Origin: Rivibacter sp049446155
GTDB lineage: Bacteria > Pseudomonadota > Gammaproteobacteria > Burkholderiales > Burkholderiaceae_C
Length of the DNA stretch: 64,000 nucleotides
Direction of reading: 5' to 3'
Assembly: GCF_049446155.1 (NCBI RefSeq)
Contig: NZ_JBMSEE010000003.1
Span: 248,001 to 312,000 of the forward strand
A program made the position numbers and the translations under genes. The notes beneath the pieces were generated by a model that saw nothing but the letters and a program-made list of their open reading frames with translations, made no database searches and was not told the DNA's origin. Below are positions 7,541 to 16,784 of this stretch, piece by piece. Numbering within the stretch: the stretch's first letter is position 1; each line of letters begins with the position of its first letter.

Positions 7541-9624
7541 GCTTCGATCAGGCCCTTCTTCGCCAGCATCGGCTCGACCGCCGCATCGCGGCCGCGGAAC
7601 GCGCGGTAGGTCGCGCCGGGCTCGACCGTGTCGCCCACCGCATAGACGTTGTCGAGCAGCCGCCGCGCGGTTGCGGCATCGAACACGTCGCCGGTCTCGC
7701 GGAAGGCCGCGAAGGCATCGGCATCCAGCACCTCGGCCCACAGGTAGACGTAGTAGCCGGCCGCGTAGCCGTCGCCGCTGAACAGGTGGCGGAACTGCTG
7801 CGGACGGTGCATCAGGCCGATGTTGGCCGGCACGCCCAGGCGCTCGCGCTCGCCGGCCTCGAAGGCATCGAGGTCGATCGCGGCCGGATCCACCGCCTGG
7901 TGCAGCGCCATGTCGACCAGCGCCGAGCCGACGTACTGGATGGTGTCGTAGACCTGGCCGAAGTTGCGCGCGGCCAGCGCCTTTTGCACCAGCTCGGCCG
8001 GAATCGGCTCGCCGGTCTTCACGTGGCGCGCGTGACGGGCCATCACCTCGGGCTGGAACGCCCAGTGCTCGAACAGCTGCGAGGGCAGTTCGACGAAGTC
8101 GCGCAGCACGTTGGTGCCCGCCAGCCGCTTGAAGCGCGCCTGCGACAGCAGGCCGTGCAGGCCATGGCCGAACTCGTGGAACAGCGTGCGCACGTCCTCG
8201 AGCCCGATCAGCGTCGGCTCGCCCGCGGGCGCCTTGGCGAAGTTGTTGTTGTTGACGACGAAGGGCAGCACGCGCTCGCCGGGCGCCGGCTCGCCCAGCA
8301 CACCGGCGCCGTTCTTCGACTCGCTGCGGTAGATGCTCATCCACGCGCCGCCGCGCTTGCCGGGGCGCGCGAAGTTGTCGGCCATGAACAGGCCGAGCAT
8401 TGCGCCGGCCGCGTCGCGCACCTCGAACAGGCGCACATCGGGGTGGTACATCGGCACGTCGCGGCGTTCGTCGAAGCGCACGCCGAACAGGCGCTGGGCG
8501 CAGTCGAACATCGCGGCGCTCATCGCGTCGAGCGAGAAGTAGGGCTTGAGCATCGCGTCGTCGAGCGACAGCGTCGCGCTGCGGCGGCGCTCGGCGACGA
8601 AGCGCCAGTCCCACGGCGCAAGCGCCACGCCGTCGGGCAGCAGGCCGTGCTCGCGCGCGAACTCGACCAGTGCGCGCTCCTCGCTCGCCGCCTTGGCGCG
8701 CGCAGGCTCCCAGACGCGCTGCAGCAGCTCGGCGACCGCGGCTGGCGTCTTGGCCATGCGGTCGCGCAGCGCATGCTGCGCGAAGTCGCGCTGGCCGTGC
8801 AGGCGTGCCAGCTCGTTGCGCAGCGTCAGGATCTTCACCGCGATCGGCCGGTTGTCGCGCGCCGCGTCGAGCGTGCCGCGCGAGACCCAGCCGCGCCAGA
8901 CGCGCTCGCGCAGGTCGCGACGCGTCGAGTGCGTGAGAAACGGAATCGCCAGCGAGCGCGACAGCGTGATCGCCGGCACCGCGAGCCCGCGCTGCTGGCC
9001 GGCCTCGCGCGCGCTGGCCACCAGCGCCGGCGGCAGGCCGGCCAGATCGGCCTCGTGCTCGAGCGCGAGATGCCACTCGGTCTCGTCGGCCAGGAGGTTC
9101 TGGCTGAAACGCGTGTACAGGCCGGCGAGTTCCTCGGCGATCGCCGCGGCGCGCGCCCGGGCCTCGGGCGCGAGCGCGGCGCCGGCGAAGCTGAAGTCCA
9201 GGTGCACGCGCTCGAGCAAGCGCAGCTGTTCGGCATCGAGGCCCAGTGCGGACCGTTCGCGGTACAGCGCGTCGACGCGCTTCCACACGCCCTCGTGCTG
9301 CAGCACCCAGCTCTCGTGCGCGGCGCGCGGCGCGGCGAGCTCGCGCTCGACCGCCTGCAGCGCTGTCGTGCTGGCGGACACCGTCAGGTTGCCGAACAGC
9401 AAGTCGATGCGCGCCAGAAGCGCGCCGCTGCGGTCGAAGGCCGCCAGCGTGTTCTCGAAGGTCGGCGCTTCGGCCTGCGCGGCGATCGCGTCGAGCTCGG
9501 CGCGGTGCGCCGCCCACGCCGCCGCGAAGGCCGGCGCGAAATGCTCGGGACGCGCGGCGTCGAACGGCGGCAGCGCGTAGGGAGTGGTCCAGTCGGCCAG
9601 CAAGGGGTTGTCGCTGCGTTCCAT
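7537..9624 (-). CDS. prlC: M3-family metallopeptidase (oligopeptidase A)
   Basis: This 695-residue cytoplasmic zinc peptidase degrades short peptides and signal-peptide fragments. The zinc site is intact: HEFGHGLH supplies the HExxH pair, and a downstream ELPSQ segment supplies the third ligand region. The N-terminus (MERSDNPLLADWTTP) is typical of oligopeptidase A. An open frame extends 69 codons upstream across the mpl promoter region and is not family sequence, so ATG 9624 is used. It is transcribed divergently from mpl and converges on hemL. No clear Shine-Dalgarno sequence is visible. Confidence 0.93.
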   Translation of the reverse strand: MERSDNPLLADWTTPYALPPFDAARPEHFAPAFAAAWAAHRAELDAIAAQAEAPTFENTLAAFDRSGALLARIDLLFGNLTVSASTTALQAVERELAAPRAAHESWVLQHEGVWKRVDALYRERSALGLDAEQLRLLERVHLDFSFAGAALAPEARARAAAIAEELAGLYTRFSQNLLADETEWHLALEHEADLAGLPPALVASAREAGQQRGLAVPAITLSRSLAIPFLTHSTRRDLRERVWRGWVSRGTLDAARDNRPIAVKILTLRNELARLHGQRDFAQHALRDRMAKTPAAVAELLQRVWEPARAKAASEERALVEFAREHGLLPDGVALAPWDWRFVAERRRSATLSLDDAMLKPYFSLDAMSAAMFDCAQRLFGVRFDERRDVPMYHPDVRLFEVRDAAGAMLGLFMADNFARPGKRGGAWMSIYRSESKNGAGVLGEPAPGERVLPFVVNNNNFAKAPAGEPTLIGLEDVRTLFHEFGHGLHGLLSQARFKRLAGTNVLRDFVELPSQLFEHWAFQPEVMARHARHVKTGEPIPAELVQKALAARNFGQVYDTIQYVGSALVDMALHQAVDPAAIDLDAFEAGERERLGVPANIGLMHRPQQFRHLFSGDGYAAGYYVYLWAEVLDADAFAAFRETGDVFDAATARRLLDNVYAVGDTVEPGATYRAFRGRDAAVEPMLAKKGLIEA

Positions 9625-9719
9625 GGGTTGGGCACCGCGGGCTCGTGACCCGCACGCGATTGAAGAGGGAAGACCCATTCTAGGAAGCGTTTGGAGACGG
9701 GCGAGCCCACCCCGCTGCC

Positions 9720-9725
9720 TAGAAT
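9720..9725 (+). promoter_or_regulatory. -10-like hexamer before mpl
   Basis: TAGAAT ends 8 nt before the mpl ATG. Transcription would begin at or next to the start codon, and no Shine-Dalgarno sequence is visible. No convincing -35 is seen. It is one of eleven such sites in the window. Confidence 0.45.
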
Positions 9726-9733
9726 CCCGCGCC

Positions 9734-11119
9734 ATGCACATCCACATCCTCGGCATCTGCGGCACCTTCATGGGCGGCGTTGCCGCGCTGGCGCGCGAGG
9801 CCGGCCACCGCGTGACGGGCTGCGACGCCAATGTCTATCCGCCGATGAGCGACCAGCTGCGCGCCTTGGGCATCGAGCTGATCGAGGGCTACGGCGCCGA
9901 CCAGCTCGCGCTCAAGCCCGATCTCTACGTGATCGGCAACGTGGTCTCGCGCGCGAAGGCGGACGCCTTCCCGCTGATGGAAGCCATCCTCGACGAAGGC
10001 GCGCCCTACACCAGCGGCCCGCAGTGGCTGGCCGAACACGTGCTGCAGGGACGCCACGTGATGGCCGTGGCCGGCACGCACGGCAAGACCACCACGACCT
10101 CGATGCTGGCGTGGATCCTCGAAGCCTGCGGACGCGAACCGGGCTTCCTGGTCGGCGGCGTGCCGCTGAACTTCGGCATCTCGGCGCGGCTGGGCAAGGT
10201 CTCGTTCTCCGAGCGCACGCCGTTCGTGATCGAGGCCGACGAGTACGACACCGCCTTCTTCGACAAGCGCAGCAAGTTCGTGCACTACCGCCCGCGCACC
10301 GCGCTGCTCAACAACCTCGAGTTCGACCACGCCGACATCTTTGCCGACCTGGCCGCGATCGAGACCCAGTTCCACCATCTCGTGCGCACGGTGCCGGCCA
10401 GCGGCCGGCTGGTCGTCAACGCGCGCGAGGAGGCGCTGGCCCGCGTGCTCGAACGCGGCTGCTGGAGCGGCGTCGAGCGCTTCGGTGTCAAGGGCGACGC
10501 GCCCGGCTGGCGCGCGCGCGGCGAACCGCATGCCTTCGACGTGCTCAAGAGCGGCGTGCAGGTCGCGCGCGTCGAGTGGCCGCTGATCGGCGAGCACAAC
10601 CAGCTCAACGCGCTGGCGGCGATCGCCGCGGCCGAGCACGTGGGCGTCGCGCCGGCCGACGCCGCGGCGGCGCTCGGCCGCTTCGAGAACGTGCGCCGCC
10701 GGCTCGAGCTGCGCGGCGAGGCCAACGGCGTCAAGGTCTACGACGACTTCGCGCATCACCCCACCGCGATCCGCACCACCGTCGACGGCCTGCGCCGCAA
10801 GGTCGGGCTGGAGCGCATCCTGGCCGTGTTCGAGCCGCGCTCCAACACGATGAAGCTCGGCACGATGAAGGCCCAGCTGCCGTGGGCGCTGGAGGAGGCC
10901 GACCTGAGCTTCTGCCATGCCGGCGGCCTGGACTGGGACGCCGCCGAGGCGCTGGCGCCGATGGGCGACAAGGCCCTGGTCGCGAACTCGATCGACGCGC
11001 TGGTGTCGCAGGTCGTGCGTGCGGCGCGGCCCGGCGACCACGTGCTGTGCATGAGCAACGGCGGCTTCGGCGGCATGCACGCGAAGCTGCTCGACGCACT
11101 CGCCAAGGCCGTGAAGTGA
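9734..11119 (+). CDS. mpl: UDP-N-acetylmuramate:L-Ala-gamma-D-Glu-meso-DAP ligase
   Basis: This 461-residue Mur-type ligase attaches recycled murein tripeptide to UDP-MurNAc in the cytoplasm. The N-terminal MHIHILGICGTFMGG is the UDP-binding loop of Mpl. The ATP loop GTHGKTTTT is at about 114-122, the central domain contains a VIEADEYDTAFFDKRSK segment, and the C-terminal domain begins near DDFAHHPTAI. Length matches E. coli Mpl. Start ATG 9734 has no Shine-Dalgarno sequence and a -10-like hexamer 8 nt upstream. The DUF454 gene begins inside the stop codon region (GTGA overlap). ampD, elsewhere in the window, acts in the same recycling pathway. Confidence 0.96.
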   Translation: MHIHILGICGTFMGGVAALAREAGHRVTGCDANVYPPMSDQLRALGIELIEGYGADQLALKPDLYVIGNVVSRAKADAFPLMEAILDEGAPYTSGPQWLAEHVLQGRHVMAVAGTHGKTTTTSMLAWILEACGREPGFLVGGVPLNFGISARLGKVSFSERTPFVIEADEYDTAFFDKRSKFVHYRPRTALLNNLEFDHADIFADLAAIETQFHHLVRTVPASGRLVVNAREEALARVLERGCWSGVERFGVKGDAPGWRARGEPHAFDVLKSGVQVARVEWPLIGEHNQLNALAAIAAAEHVGVAPADAAAALGRFENVRRRLELRGEANGVKVYDDFAHHPTAIRTTVDGLRRKVGLERILAVFEPRSNTMKLGTMKAQLPWALEEADLSFCHAGGLDWDAAEALAPMGDKALVANSIDALVSQVVRAARPGDHVLCMSNGGFGGMHAKLLDALAKAVK

Positions 11120-11469
11120 AACGCTCGCTGCTGCTCGGCGCCGGAGTCGTCTCGCTGGCGCTGGGCATTGCGGGCATTGCCTTGCCGCTGCTGCCGACAA
11201 CGCCGTTCGTGCTGCTGGCAGCCGCGTGCTTCGCGCACGCGAATCCGGCCTGGGAGCGCCGCTTGCTCGAGCACCCCCGCTATGGGCCGTCGATCCGTGC
11301 GTGGCGCGAGCGCGGTGCCATTCCGCTCGTCGCCAAGCGCGCCGCGATCGCGATGCTGCTGATCAGCGCCATCGGCGGCGCCTTCATGCTCAGCGGCGGC
11401 TGGCGCTTCGTGCCAGGCACGGTGGCCTTGCTCGTCGGCGGATGGATCCTCACGCGACCGAGTGCATGA
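11116..11469 (+). CDS. YbaN/DUF454 family inner-membrane protein
   Basis: This 117-residue protein has two or three hydrophobic segments: LLGAGVVSLALGIAGIALPLLP, then FVLLAAACFA, then a C-terminal pair around AAIAMLLISAIGG and GTVALLVGGWIL. The central motif LPLLPTTPFVLLAAACFA is the DUF454 signature. The start is GTG 11116, overlapping the mpl stop by four bases, so it is translationally coupled. Function is unknown for the family. The 3' end overlaps the leading codons of an alternative start for the next gene. Confidence 0.85.
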   Translation: MKRSLLLGAGVVSLALGIAGIALPLLPTTPFVLLAAACFAHANPAWERRLLEHPRYGPSIRAWRERGAIPLVAKRAAIAMLLISAIGGAFMLSGGWRFVPGTVALLVGGWILTRPSA

Positions 11470-11470
11470 C

Positions 11471-12073
11471 ATGAACCCGCCCGTCAGCCACCTGCTCTAC
11501 CTGCACGGCTTTCGCTCGTCGCCGGGCTCGGCCAAGGCGCAGCGCGTCGCGCAGGCGGTGCGCGATCTGCACGATGCCGGCCGTGCCATCCTGTGGTGCT
11601 GTCCGCAGCTGCCGCCCTCGCCGTCCGAGGCGCTGGCGCTGATCGCCCACCTCACCGCTGGCTGGCCGGCCGACGAGCGCATGGGCGTGATCGGCAGCTC
11701 GCTGGGCGGCTGGTACGCGACCGTGGTGGCCGAAGCGCGCCATTGCCGCGCGGTGCTGCTGAACCCCGCCGTCGATCCGGCGCGCGACCTGGCCGACCAG
11801 ATCGGCGAGCAGGTCGCGTGGCACGACCCGCAGCTGAAGTTCAGCTTCACCGCCGCGCATGTCGACGAGCTGCGCGTGCTGACGCCGCCTGCGATCACGC
11901 ACCCCGAGCGCTATGCGGCGGTGATCGCCAAGGGCGACGAGGTGCTCGACTGGCAGGAGATGACGGGCCGCTATCCGGGCGCGCGCATCCGCCTGCTCGA
12001 GGGCGGCGACCACGCGATCAGCGATTTCGAGGACCACTTGCCCTTCGTGTTGAGCCACCTCGGCCTGGGCTGA
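11471..12073 (+). CDS. YqiA/UPF0227-type alpha/beta-hydrolase (esterase)
   Basis: This 200-residue alpha/beta-hydrolase has the nucleophile elbow GSSLGGW, an oxyanion region YLHGFRSSPGS near the N-terminus, and a catalytic-His segment GGDHAISDFEDH near the C-terminus. These match YqiA, which hydrolyses short acyl esters in vitro; the physiological substrate is unknown. ATG 11471 begins just after the DUF454 stop. A GTG nine bases earlier overlaps that stop and is an alternative. It probably shares the mpl transcript. Confidence 0.85.
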   Translation: MNPPVSHLLYLHGFRSSPGSAKAQRVAQAVRDLHDAGRAILWCCPQLPPSPSEALALIAHLTAGWPADERMGVIGSSLGGWYATVVAEARHCRAVLLNPAVDPARDLADQIGEQVAWHDPQLKFSFTAAHVDELRVLTPPAITHPERYAAVIAKGDEVLDWQEMTGRYPGARIRLLEGGDHAISDFEDHLPFVLSHLGLG

Positions 12074-12086
12074 GGGCACGGGATGG

Positions 12087-12092
12087 GACAAT
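12087..12092 (+). promoter_or_regulatory. -10-like hexamer before the RNase II-family gene
   Basis: GACAAT ends 7 nt before the GTG start at 12100, just 13 nt after the preceding stop. No Shine-Dalgarno sequence is visible. This is consistent with a leaderless transcript. Confidence 0.4.
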
Positions 12093-12099
12093 CCGCCCC

Positions 12100-14157
12100 G
12101 TGACTGTCCATGCATTGTTCGACGACGCCGGCAAGTTCCTCGCCGGCCGCGTGATGTCCGAGGCCGAAAGCTCGCTGCAGATCGAGCTCGACTCCGGCAA
12201 GCGCGTCAAGGTGAAGGCCTCCAACACGCTGATGCGCTTCGCGAAGCCGCAGCCGGCGGAGCTTCTGGCCAAGGCCCCGGCGATGGCCGAGGAGATCGAT
12301 CTCGACCTGGTGTGGGAAACCGCGCCGGACGAGGAATTCGGTTTCGACGATCTCGCCTGCGAGTACTACGGGGCCCAGGCCGACGCGGTGCAGCGCGCCG
12401 CGATGCTGTGGCGCCTGTTCGAGGCGCCGCACTACTTCCACCGCCGCGGCAAGGGGCGCTTTCGCAAGGCGCCGGCCGAGATCTTGCAGCAGGCGCTCGC
12501 GGCGATCGAGAAGAAGAAGCGCGTCGCCGAGCAGATCGAGGCCTGGGCCGCCGAGCTGGCCGAGGGCCGCTGCCCGGCGCCGGTCGCCGACCAGCTCTAC
12601 AAGATCCTGTTCAAGCCCGACAAGAACGCGCCCGAGTACAAGGCCGTCGTCGAGGCCGCCAAGCGCAGCCAGCGCGCGCCCCTGGACCTGCTGAAGGCGG
12701 CCGGCGCGATCACCAGCTCCTACCAGTTCCACTGGAAGCGCTTCCTCTACGAGCACTTCCCCAAGGGCACGACCTTTGCGCCCGGCATCGCGGCGCCGGC
12801 GATCGAAGGCGAGCTGCCGCTGGCCGCGGTGCGCGCGTTCTCGATCGACGACTCGCAGACCACCGAGATCGACGACGCGCTCTCGGTACAAGGCCTGGGC
12901 AGCGGCACCGTGGTGTTCGGCGTGCACATCGCCGCACCCGGCCTCGCGTTCGGCCCCAACTCGCCGATGGACCAGCTCGCGCGCAGCCGCTGGTCCACCG
13001 TCTACATGCCGGGCCACAAGCTGACGATGCTGCCCGACGAGGTGGTGCAGGCCTACACGCTGATCGAGGGCCGCGACTGCCCGGCGGTGAGCATCTACCT
13101 CACGCTCGACGAAGCCTCGCTCGAGGTGAAGAGCCATGAGACCCGGCTCGAGCGCGTGCCGATCGCCGCCAACCTGCGCCACGACCAGCTCGACGCCGTC
13201 GTCACCGAGGCCTCGCTCAACGGCGAAGCGCCCGCCGACTATCCGTTCGCGACCGAACTGGCCTTCCTGTTCAAGCTGGCCAGATCGCTCAAGGCCCGGC
13301 GCGAGGTCGTGCGCGGCAAGCCCGAGACCTTCAACCGGCCGGACTACAGCTTCAAGCTCGAAGGCAAGACCGGCGCCGAGCCCGACGGCAGCGAGACGGT
13401 GCGCATCGTCGAGCGCAAGCGCGGCGCGCCGCTGGACCTGATCGTCGCCGAGGCGATGATCCTGGCCAACAGCACCTGGGGCGGCTGGCTGGCCGAATGC
13501 GGCGTGCCCGGCATCTACCGCAGCCAGGCCAGCCTGGCGCCCGGCATCAAGGTACGCATGGGCACCAAGGCCTTGCCGCACGCCGGCATGGGCGTCGCGC
13601 AGTACACCTGGGCGACCTCGCCGCTGCGCCGCTACGTCGACCTGCTGAACCAGTGGCAGATCGTGGCCTGCGCCCGCCATGGCCGCACCGCCGCGCTGGT
13701 GGCGCCGTTCAAGCCCAGGGACGCCGAGCTGTTCTCGGTGATCTCCGGCTTCGACGCCGCCTACACCGCCTACAACGGCTTCCAGAACACGATCGAGCGC
13801 TGGTGGACGCTGCGCCACCTCGAGCAGGCCGGCATCGGCGAACTCGACGCCGCGGTGCTGAAAGACGGCCTGGTGCGTGCCGACACGCTGCCGCTGGTGT
13901 TCCGCGCGCTCGGTTGCGAGAGCCTGCCGCGCGGAGCGCGGGTGCGCGTGCGCGTGACCGGCATCGACGGGCTGACGCTGGACCTGCATGCCAGTCTCGT
14001 CGCGCGCCTCGATGACGCGGCCACGCCGGCCGACGACGCCCAGCTCGACGCGGAAGAAGTCGACGAAGCCGCCGACGCGGCCGCGCCACTGGCGCTGGCG
14101 ATCGACGTGCAGGATGCCGACAATCCCGCCGAGGGCGCGGCTGCCGCGGCCTCCTGA
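12100..14157 (+). CDS. RNase II/RNB-family 3'-5' exoribonuclease
   Basis: This 685-residue RNB-domain protein would degrade single-stranded RNA from the 3' end. The RNB core runs from about residue 240 (FSIDDSQTTEIDDALS, the Mg-binding Asp cluster) to about 515 (TSPLRRYVDLLNQW). In the Asp cluster the third acidic position is Glu (TEIDD), not Asp as in E. coli RNase II (EDMDD). An N-terminal cold-shock-like region and an acidic C-terminal tail (about 625-685) flank the core. GTG 12100 begins a family-like N-terminus and is preceded by a -10-like hexamer. A longer frame upstream merely overlaps the esterase gene. Confidence 0.9.
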   Translation: MTVHALFDDAGKFLAGRVMSEAESSLQIELDSGKRVKVKASNTLMRFAKPQPAELLAKAPAMAEEIDLDLVWETAPDEEFGFDDLACEYYGAQADAVQRAAMLWRLFEAPHYFHRRGKGRFRKAPAEILQQALAAIEKKKRVAEQIEAWAAELAEGRCPAPVADQLYKILFKPDKNAPEYKAVVEAAKRSQRAPLDLLKAAGAITSSYQFHWKRFLYEHFPKGTTFAPGIAAPAIEGELPLAAVRAFSIDDSQTTEIDDALSVQGLGSGTVVFGVHIAAPGLAFGPNSPMDQLARSRWSTVYMPGHKLTMLPDEVVQAYTLIEGRDCPAVSIYLTLDEASLEVKSHETRLERVPIAANLRHDQLDAVVTEASLNGEAPADYPFATELAFLFKLARSLKARREVVRGKPETFNRPDYSFKLEGKTGAEPDGSETVRIVERKRGAPLDLIVAEAMILANSTWGGWLAECGVPGIYRSQASLAPGIKVRMGTKALPHAGMGVAQYTWATSPLRRYVDLLNQWQIVACARHGRTAALVAPFKPRDAELFSVISGFDAAYTAYNGFQNTIERWWTLRHLEQAGIGELDAAVLKDGLVRADTLPLVFRALGCESLPRGARVRVRVTGIDGLTLDLHASLVARLDDAATPADDAQLDAEEVDEAADAAAPLALAIDVQDADNPAEGAAAAAS

Positions 14158-14188
14158 TCGTTCCGGTCGCCGAACCCGTCTTTCGCGC

Positions 14189-15121
14189 ATGCACGACACC
14201 CAGCCGCAGCCGCCGCCCGCGTCCGCCCGGGACGTCCCGCTTTCGCGCCGCCAGCGCCTGCGCGCCTGGCTGCGCCAGCTGACGACGCTGCAGATCGCGC
14301 TGGGCGTTTCGATCGGCGTGCATGCGGCGCTGCTGGGCGTGCGCTTCGTCGATCCGGAGGGCTTCGAGCGCGTGTTCCGCGATACGCCGCTGGAGGTGAT
14401 CCTGGTCAACGCGCGCTCGTCGGAGCCGCCCGCCAAGGCCCAGGCGATCGCCCAGGCCGCGCTGGCCGGCGGCGGCGAGGCCCAGGCCGGCCGCGCGACT
14501 TCGCCGCTGCCGCCGTCGGCGTTCACCGAGGTCGGCGACGCGATGGAAAGCACGCGCAAGCAGGTCGAACAGCTACAGGAGCAGCAGCAGCAGCTGCTGG
14601 CGCAGGTGCGTCGCGAGCTCGCGCGCCTGCCGCCGCCCGACCCCAAGCGCGACGAAGGCAGCACCGAGGCGCAATCGCGCCAGGAACAGCAGCGCCAGCT
14701 GCTGCAGATGCTGGCCGAGATCGAAAAGCGCATCAACGAGGAGAACAGCCGCCCCCGCAAGCGCTACGTGAGCCCCTCCACCGAGGAGGCGCCCTATGCG
14801 ATCTACTACGACCGCCTCAAGCGCCGCATCGAGGAAAAGGGCACGCAGAACTTCCCCGAGGAGCGCGGCCGCAAGCTCTACGGCGAGCTGGTGATGGTGA
14901 TCTGGGTCGACTCGCGCGGGCGCGTGATCGACACCGAGATCGTGCAGAGCTCTGGCCAGAACGCGCTCGACAAGCGCGCGCAGGCGATCGCGCGCGGCGC
15001 CGGGCCGTTCGGCCCGTTCAGCGACACGATGCGCCAGCAGACCGACGTGATCGCGGTCGCCTCGCGCTTCAAGTTCTCGCGCGACGAGGGCATGTCGGCC
15101 AAGCTGTTCGACGCGCAGTGA
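14189..15121 (+). CDS. TonB-like energy-transduction protein
   Basis: This 310-residue protein has a short cytoplasmic N-terminus and one membrane segment at about 36-52 (TLQIALGVSIGVHAALLG). A Gln-rich coiled coil follows (about 130-180, with a run of glutamines). The C-terminal TonB-like fold covers about 215-300 (ELVMVIWVDSRGRVIDTE and the FKFSRDEG strand). TonB proteins transmit proton-motive energy to outer-membrane transporters, but no exbB or exbD lies nearby. The stop overlaps the possible GTG start of aroE. ATG 14189 begins 31 nt after the RNase gene. Confidence 0.85.
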   Translation: MHDTQPQPPPASARDVPLSRRQRLRAWLRQLTTLQIALGVSIGVHAALLGVRFVDPEGFERVFRDTPLEVILVNARSSEPPAKAQAIAQAALAGGGEAQAGRATSPLPPSAFTEVGDAMESTRKQVEQLQEQQQQLLAQVRRELARLPPPDPKRDEGSTEAQSRQEQQRQLLQMLAEIEKRINEENSRPRKRYVSPSTEEAPYAIYYDRLKRRIEEKGTQNFPEERGRKLYGELVMVIWVDSRGRVIDTEIVQSSGQNALDKRAQAIARGAGPFGPFSDTMRQQTDVIAVASRFKFSRDEGMSAKLFDAQ

Positions 15122-15129
15122 GCGGCTCC

Positions 15130-15999
15130 ATGGCATCGAACGCGCTGCCCGAGCGCTACGCCGTCGCGGGCCACCCGGTGGAGCACAGCCGCTCGCCGGC
15201 GATCCACGCACGCTTCGCGGCGCAGACCGGCGAGCGCATCGACTACGGCCGCCTGCCCTGCCCGCTCGACGGCTTCGCGGCGAGCGTGCGCGCCTTCGCC
15301 GCCAGCGGCGACGGCCGCACGCTGGGTGTCGCGCGCGGCTGCAACGTCACGGTGCCGTTCAAGTTCGAGGCGCTCGCACTCGCGGCCACGCTGAGCGATC
15401 GCGCGCGCCTGGCCGGCGCAGTCAACACGCTGCGCTTCGACGAAGCCGGCTGGGCCGGCGACAACACCGACGGCATCGGCCTGGTGCGCGACATCACGCG
15501 CAATGCCGGCGTCGCGCTCGCTGGGCGCCGGCTGCTGCTCGTCGGCGCCGGCGGCGCGTCGGCCGGCGTGCTCGGGCCGCTGATCGAAGCCGGCTGCGCA
15601 TCGATCGCGATCGCCAACCGCACGCCGGACAGGGCACGGTCGCTGGCGACGCGGCACGCCGCGTGGGCGGCGCAGCACGGCGTCGCGCTGTCGGCCCATG
15701 GGCTCGACGACGCCGGCGAGGCCTACGACGTGGTGATCAACGGCACCGCGGCCAGCCTGGCCGGCGACGCCGTGCCGGTGTCGGGCGACGTGCTGAAGCC
15801 GGGCGCGCTCGCGCTGGACATGATGTACGGGCCGGCCGCCGCCGGCTTCCTCGGCTGGGCACGCGCGCGCGGCGCGCTCGCGCGCGACGGCCTGGGCATG
15901 CTGGTCGAGCAGGCCGCCGAGTCGTTCTGGTTCTGGCGCGGCGTGCGGCCCGACACCGCGCCGGTGCTGGCCGCGCTGCGCGCCGAGGTCGATCGATGA
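15130..15999 (+). CDS. aroE: Shikimate dehydrogenase
   Basis: This 289-residue enzyme reduces 3-dehydroshikimate with NADPH. The substrate site HSRSPAIH and the NVTVPFK motif with the catalytic Lys are present, as are NTDGIGL and the glycine-rich loop VGAGGAS. ATG 15130 has GAGCGG 6 nt upstream. A GTG at 15118 overlapping the preceding TGA would add four residues and cannot be excluded. The stop overlaps the mtgA start (ATGA). aroQ, another shikimate-pathway gene, lies 2 kb downstream. Confidence 0.95.
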   Translation: MASNALPERYAVAGHPVEHSRSPAIHARFAAQTGERIDYGRLPCPLDGFAASVRAFAASGDGRTLGVARGCNVTVPFKFEALALAATLSDRARLAGAVNTLRFDEAGWAGDNTDGIGLVRDITRNAGVALAGRRLLLVGAGGASAGVLGPLIEAGCASIAIANRTPDRARSLATRHAAWAAQHGVALSAHGLDDAGEAYDVVINGTAASLAGDAVPVSGDVLKPGALALDMMYGPAAAGFLGWARARGALARDGLGMLVEQAAESFWFWRGVRPDTAPVLAALRAEVDR

Positions 16000-16784
16000 A
16001 GCGCCTGCTGGCCGGCCTGTGGCGCGCGGCGGCGCTCGTCGTCGTCTGCGGCCTGGCGCTGCAGCTGGTGTTCGCGCTGCGGGTCGCGGCGATGACCGTC
16101 GTCGATCCGCAGTCCACCACCTTCCAGCGCAGCGAGATCTGGCGCCTGGCGACCATCAAGGGCCAGGTGCTGTGGTCGCAGGAGTGGCGGCCCTACGATC
16201 GGATCGCCGGCACGCTCAAGCGCGCCGTGATCGCCTCCGAGGACGCCAGCTTCACCGACCACGGCGGCGTCGACTGGGACGCGATCGAGAAGGCCTGGGA
16301 GCGCAACCAGCGCGCCGAGGCGCGCGCCGAGCGGCTGCAGTCGCAGCTCGATCGCCAGGCCGAGCGGCGCGCGGCTGCCGGCCGGTCGGTCGCCGCCGCC
16401 AAGCCGGTGGTGGCCAAGGTCGTCGGCGGCTCGACGATCACGCAGCAACTGGCCAAGAACCTGTTTCTTTCCGGCGAGCGCAGCCTGGCGCGCAAGGGCC
16501 AGGAGTTCGTGATCACCTTCATGCTCGAGGCCATGCTCTCGAAAGAGCGCATCCTCGAGATCTACCTCAACAACGTCGAGTGGGGCGAAGGCATCTTCGG
16601 CGCGCAGGCTGCAGCCCGGCACTACTTCCACGTCGACGCCGAGCGGCTCGCGCCGATGCAGGCGGCGCGCCTGGCGGTGATGCTGCCGGCGCCCAAGCGC
16701 TTCGAGCAGCGTCCTGGCTCGGCCTACGTGGCCGGGCGCGCGGCGACCATCGTCGCGCGCATGGGTGCGGTGGAGCTGCCCTGA
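15996..16784 (+). CDS. mtgA: Monofunctional biosynthetic peptidoglycan transglycosylase
   Basis: This 262-residue inner-membrane glycosyltransferase polymerises lipid II. One membrane anchor lies at about 10-33. The GT51 motifs follow: catalytic E83 in SEDASFTDHGG, GGSTITQQLAKNLFL (144-158), then KERILEIYLNNVEWGEG and a C-terminal PAPKRFEQRP block. Between WERNQR and VVGGSTITQ there is an Ala/Arg/Gln-rich insert of roughly 30 residues (about 107-140), absent from E. coli MtgA and predicted helical. The ATG overlaps the aroE stop by four bases. Confidence 0.95.
   Translation: MKRLLAGLWRAAALVVVCGLALQLVFALRVAAMTVVDPQSTTFQRSEIWRLATIKGQVLWSQEWRPYDRIAGTLKRAVIASEDASFTDHGGVDWDAIEKAWERNQRAEARAERLQSQLDRQAERRAAAGRSVAAAKPVVAKVVGGSTITQQLAKNLFLSGERSLARKGQEFVITFMLEAMLSKERILEIYLNNVEWGEGIFGAQAAARHYFHVDAERLAPMQAARLAVMLPAPKRFEQRPGSAYVAGRAATIVARMGAVELP

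Noticed and set aside
11971..14760. A 929-codon minus-strand open frame opposite the RNase II-like and tonB-like genes
   Set aside because: It is an antisense shadow without domain features; both plus-strand genes have convincing motifs.
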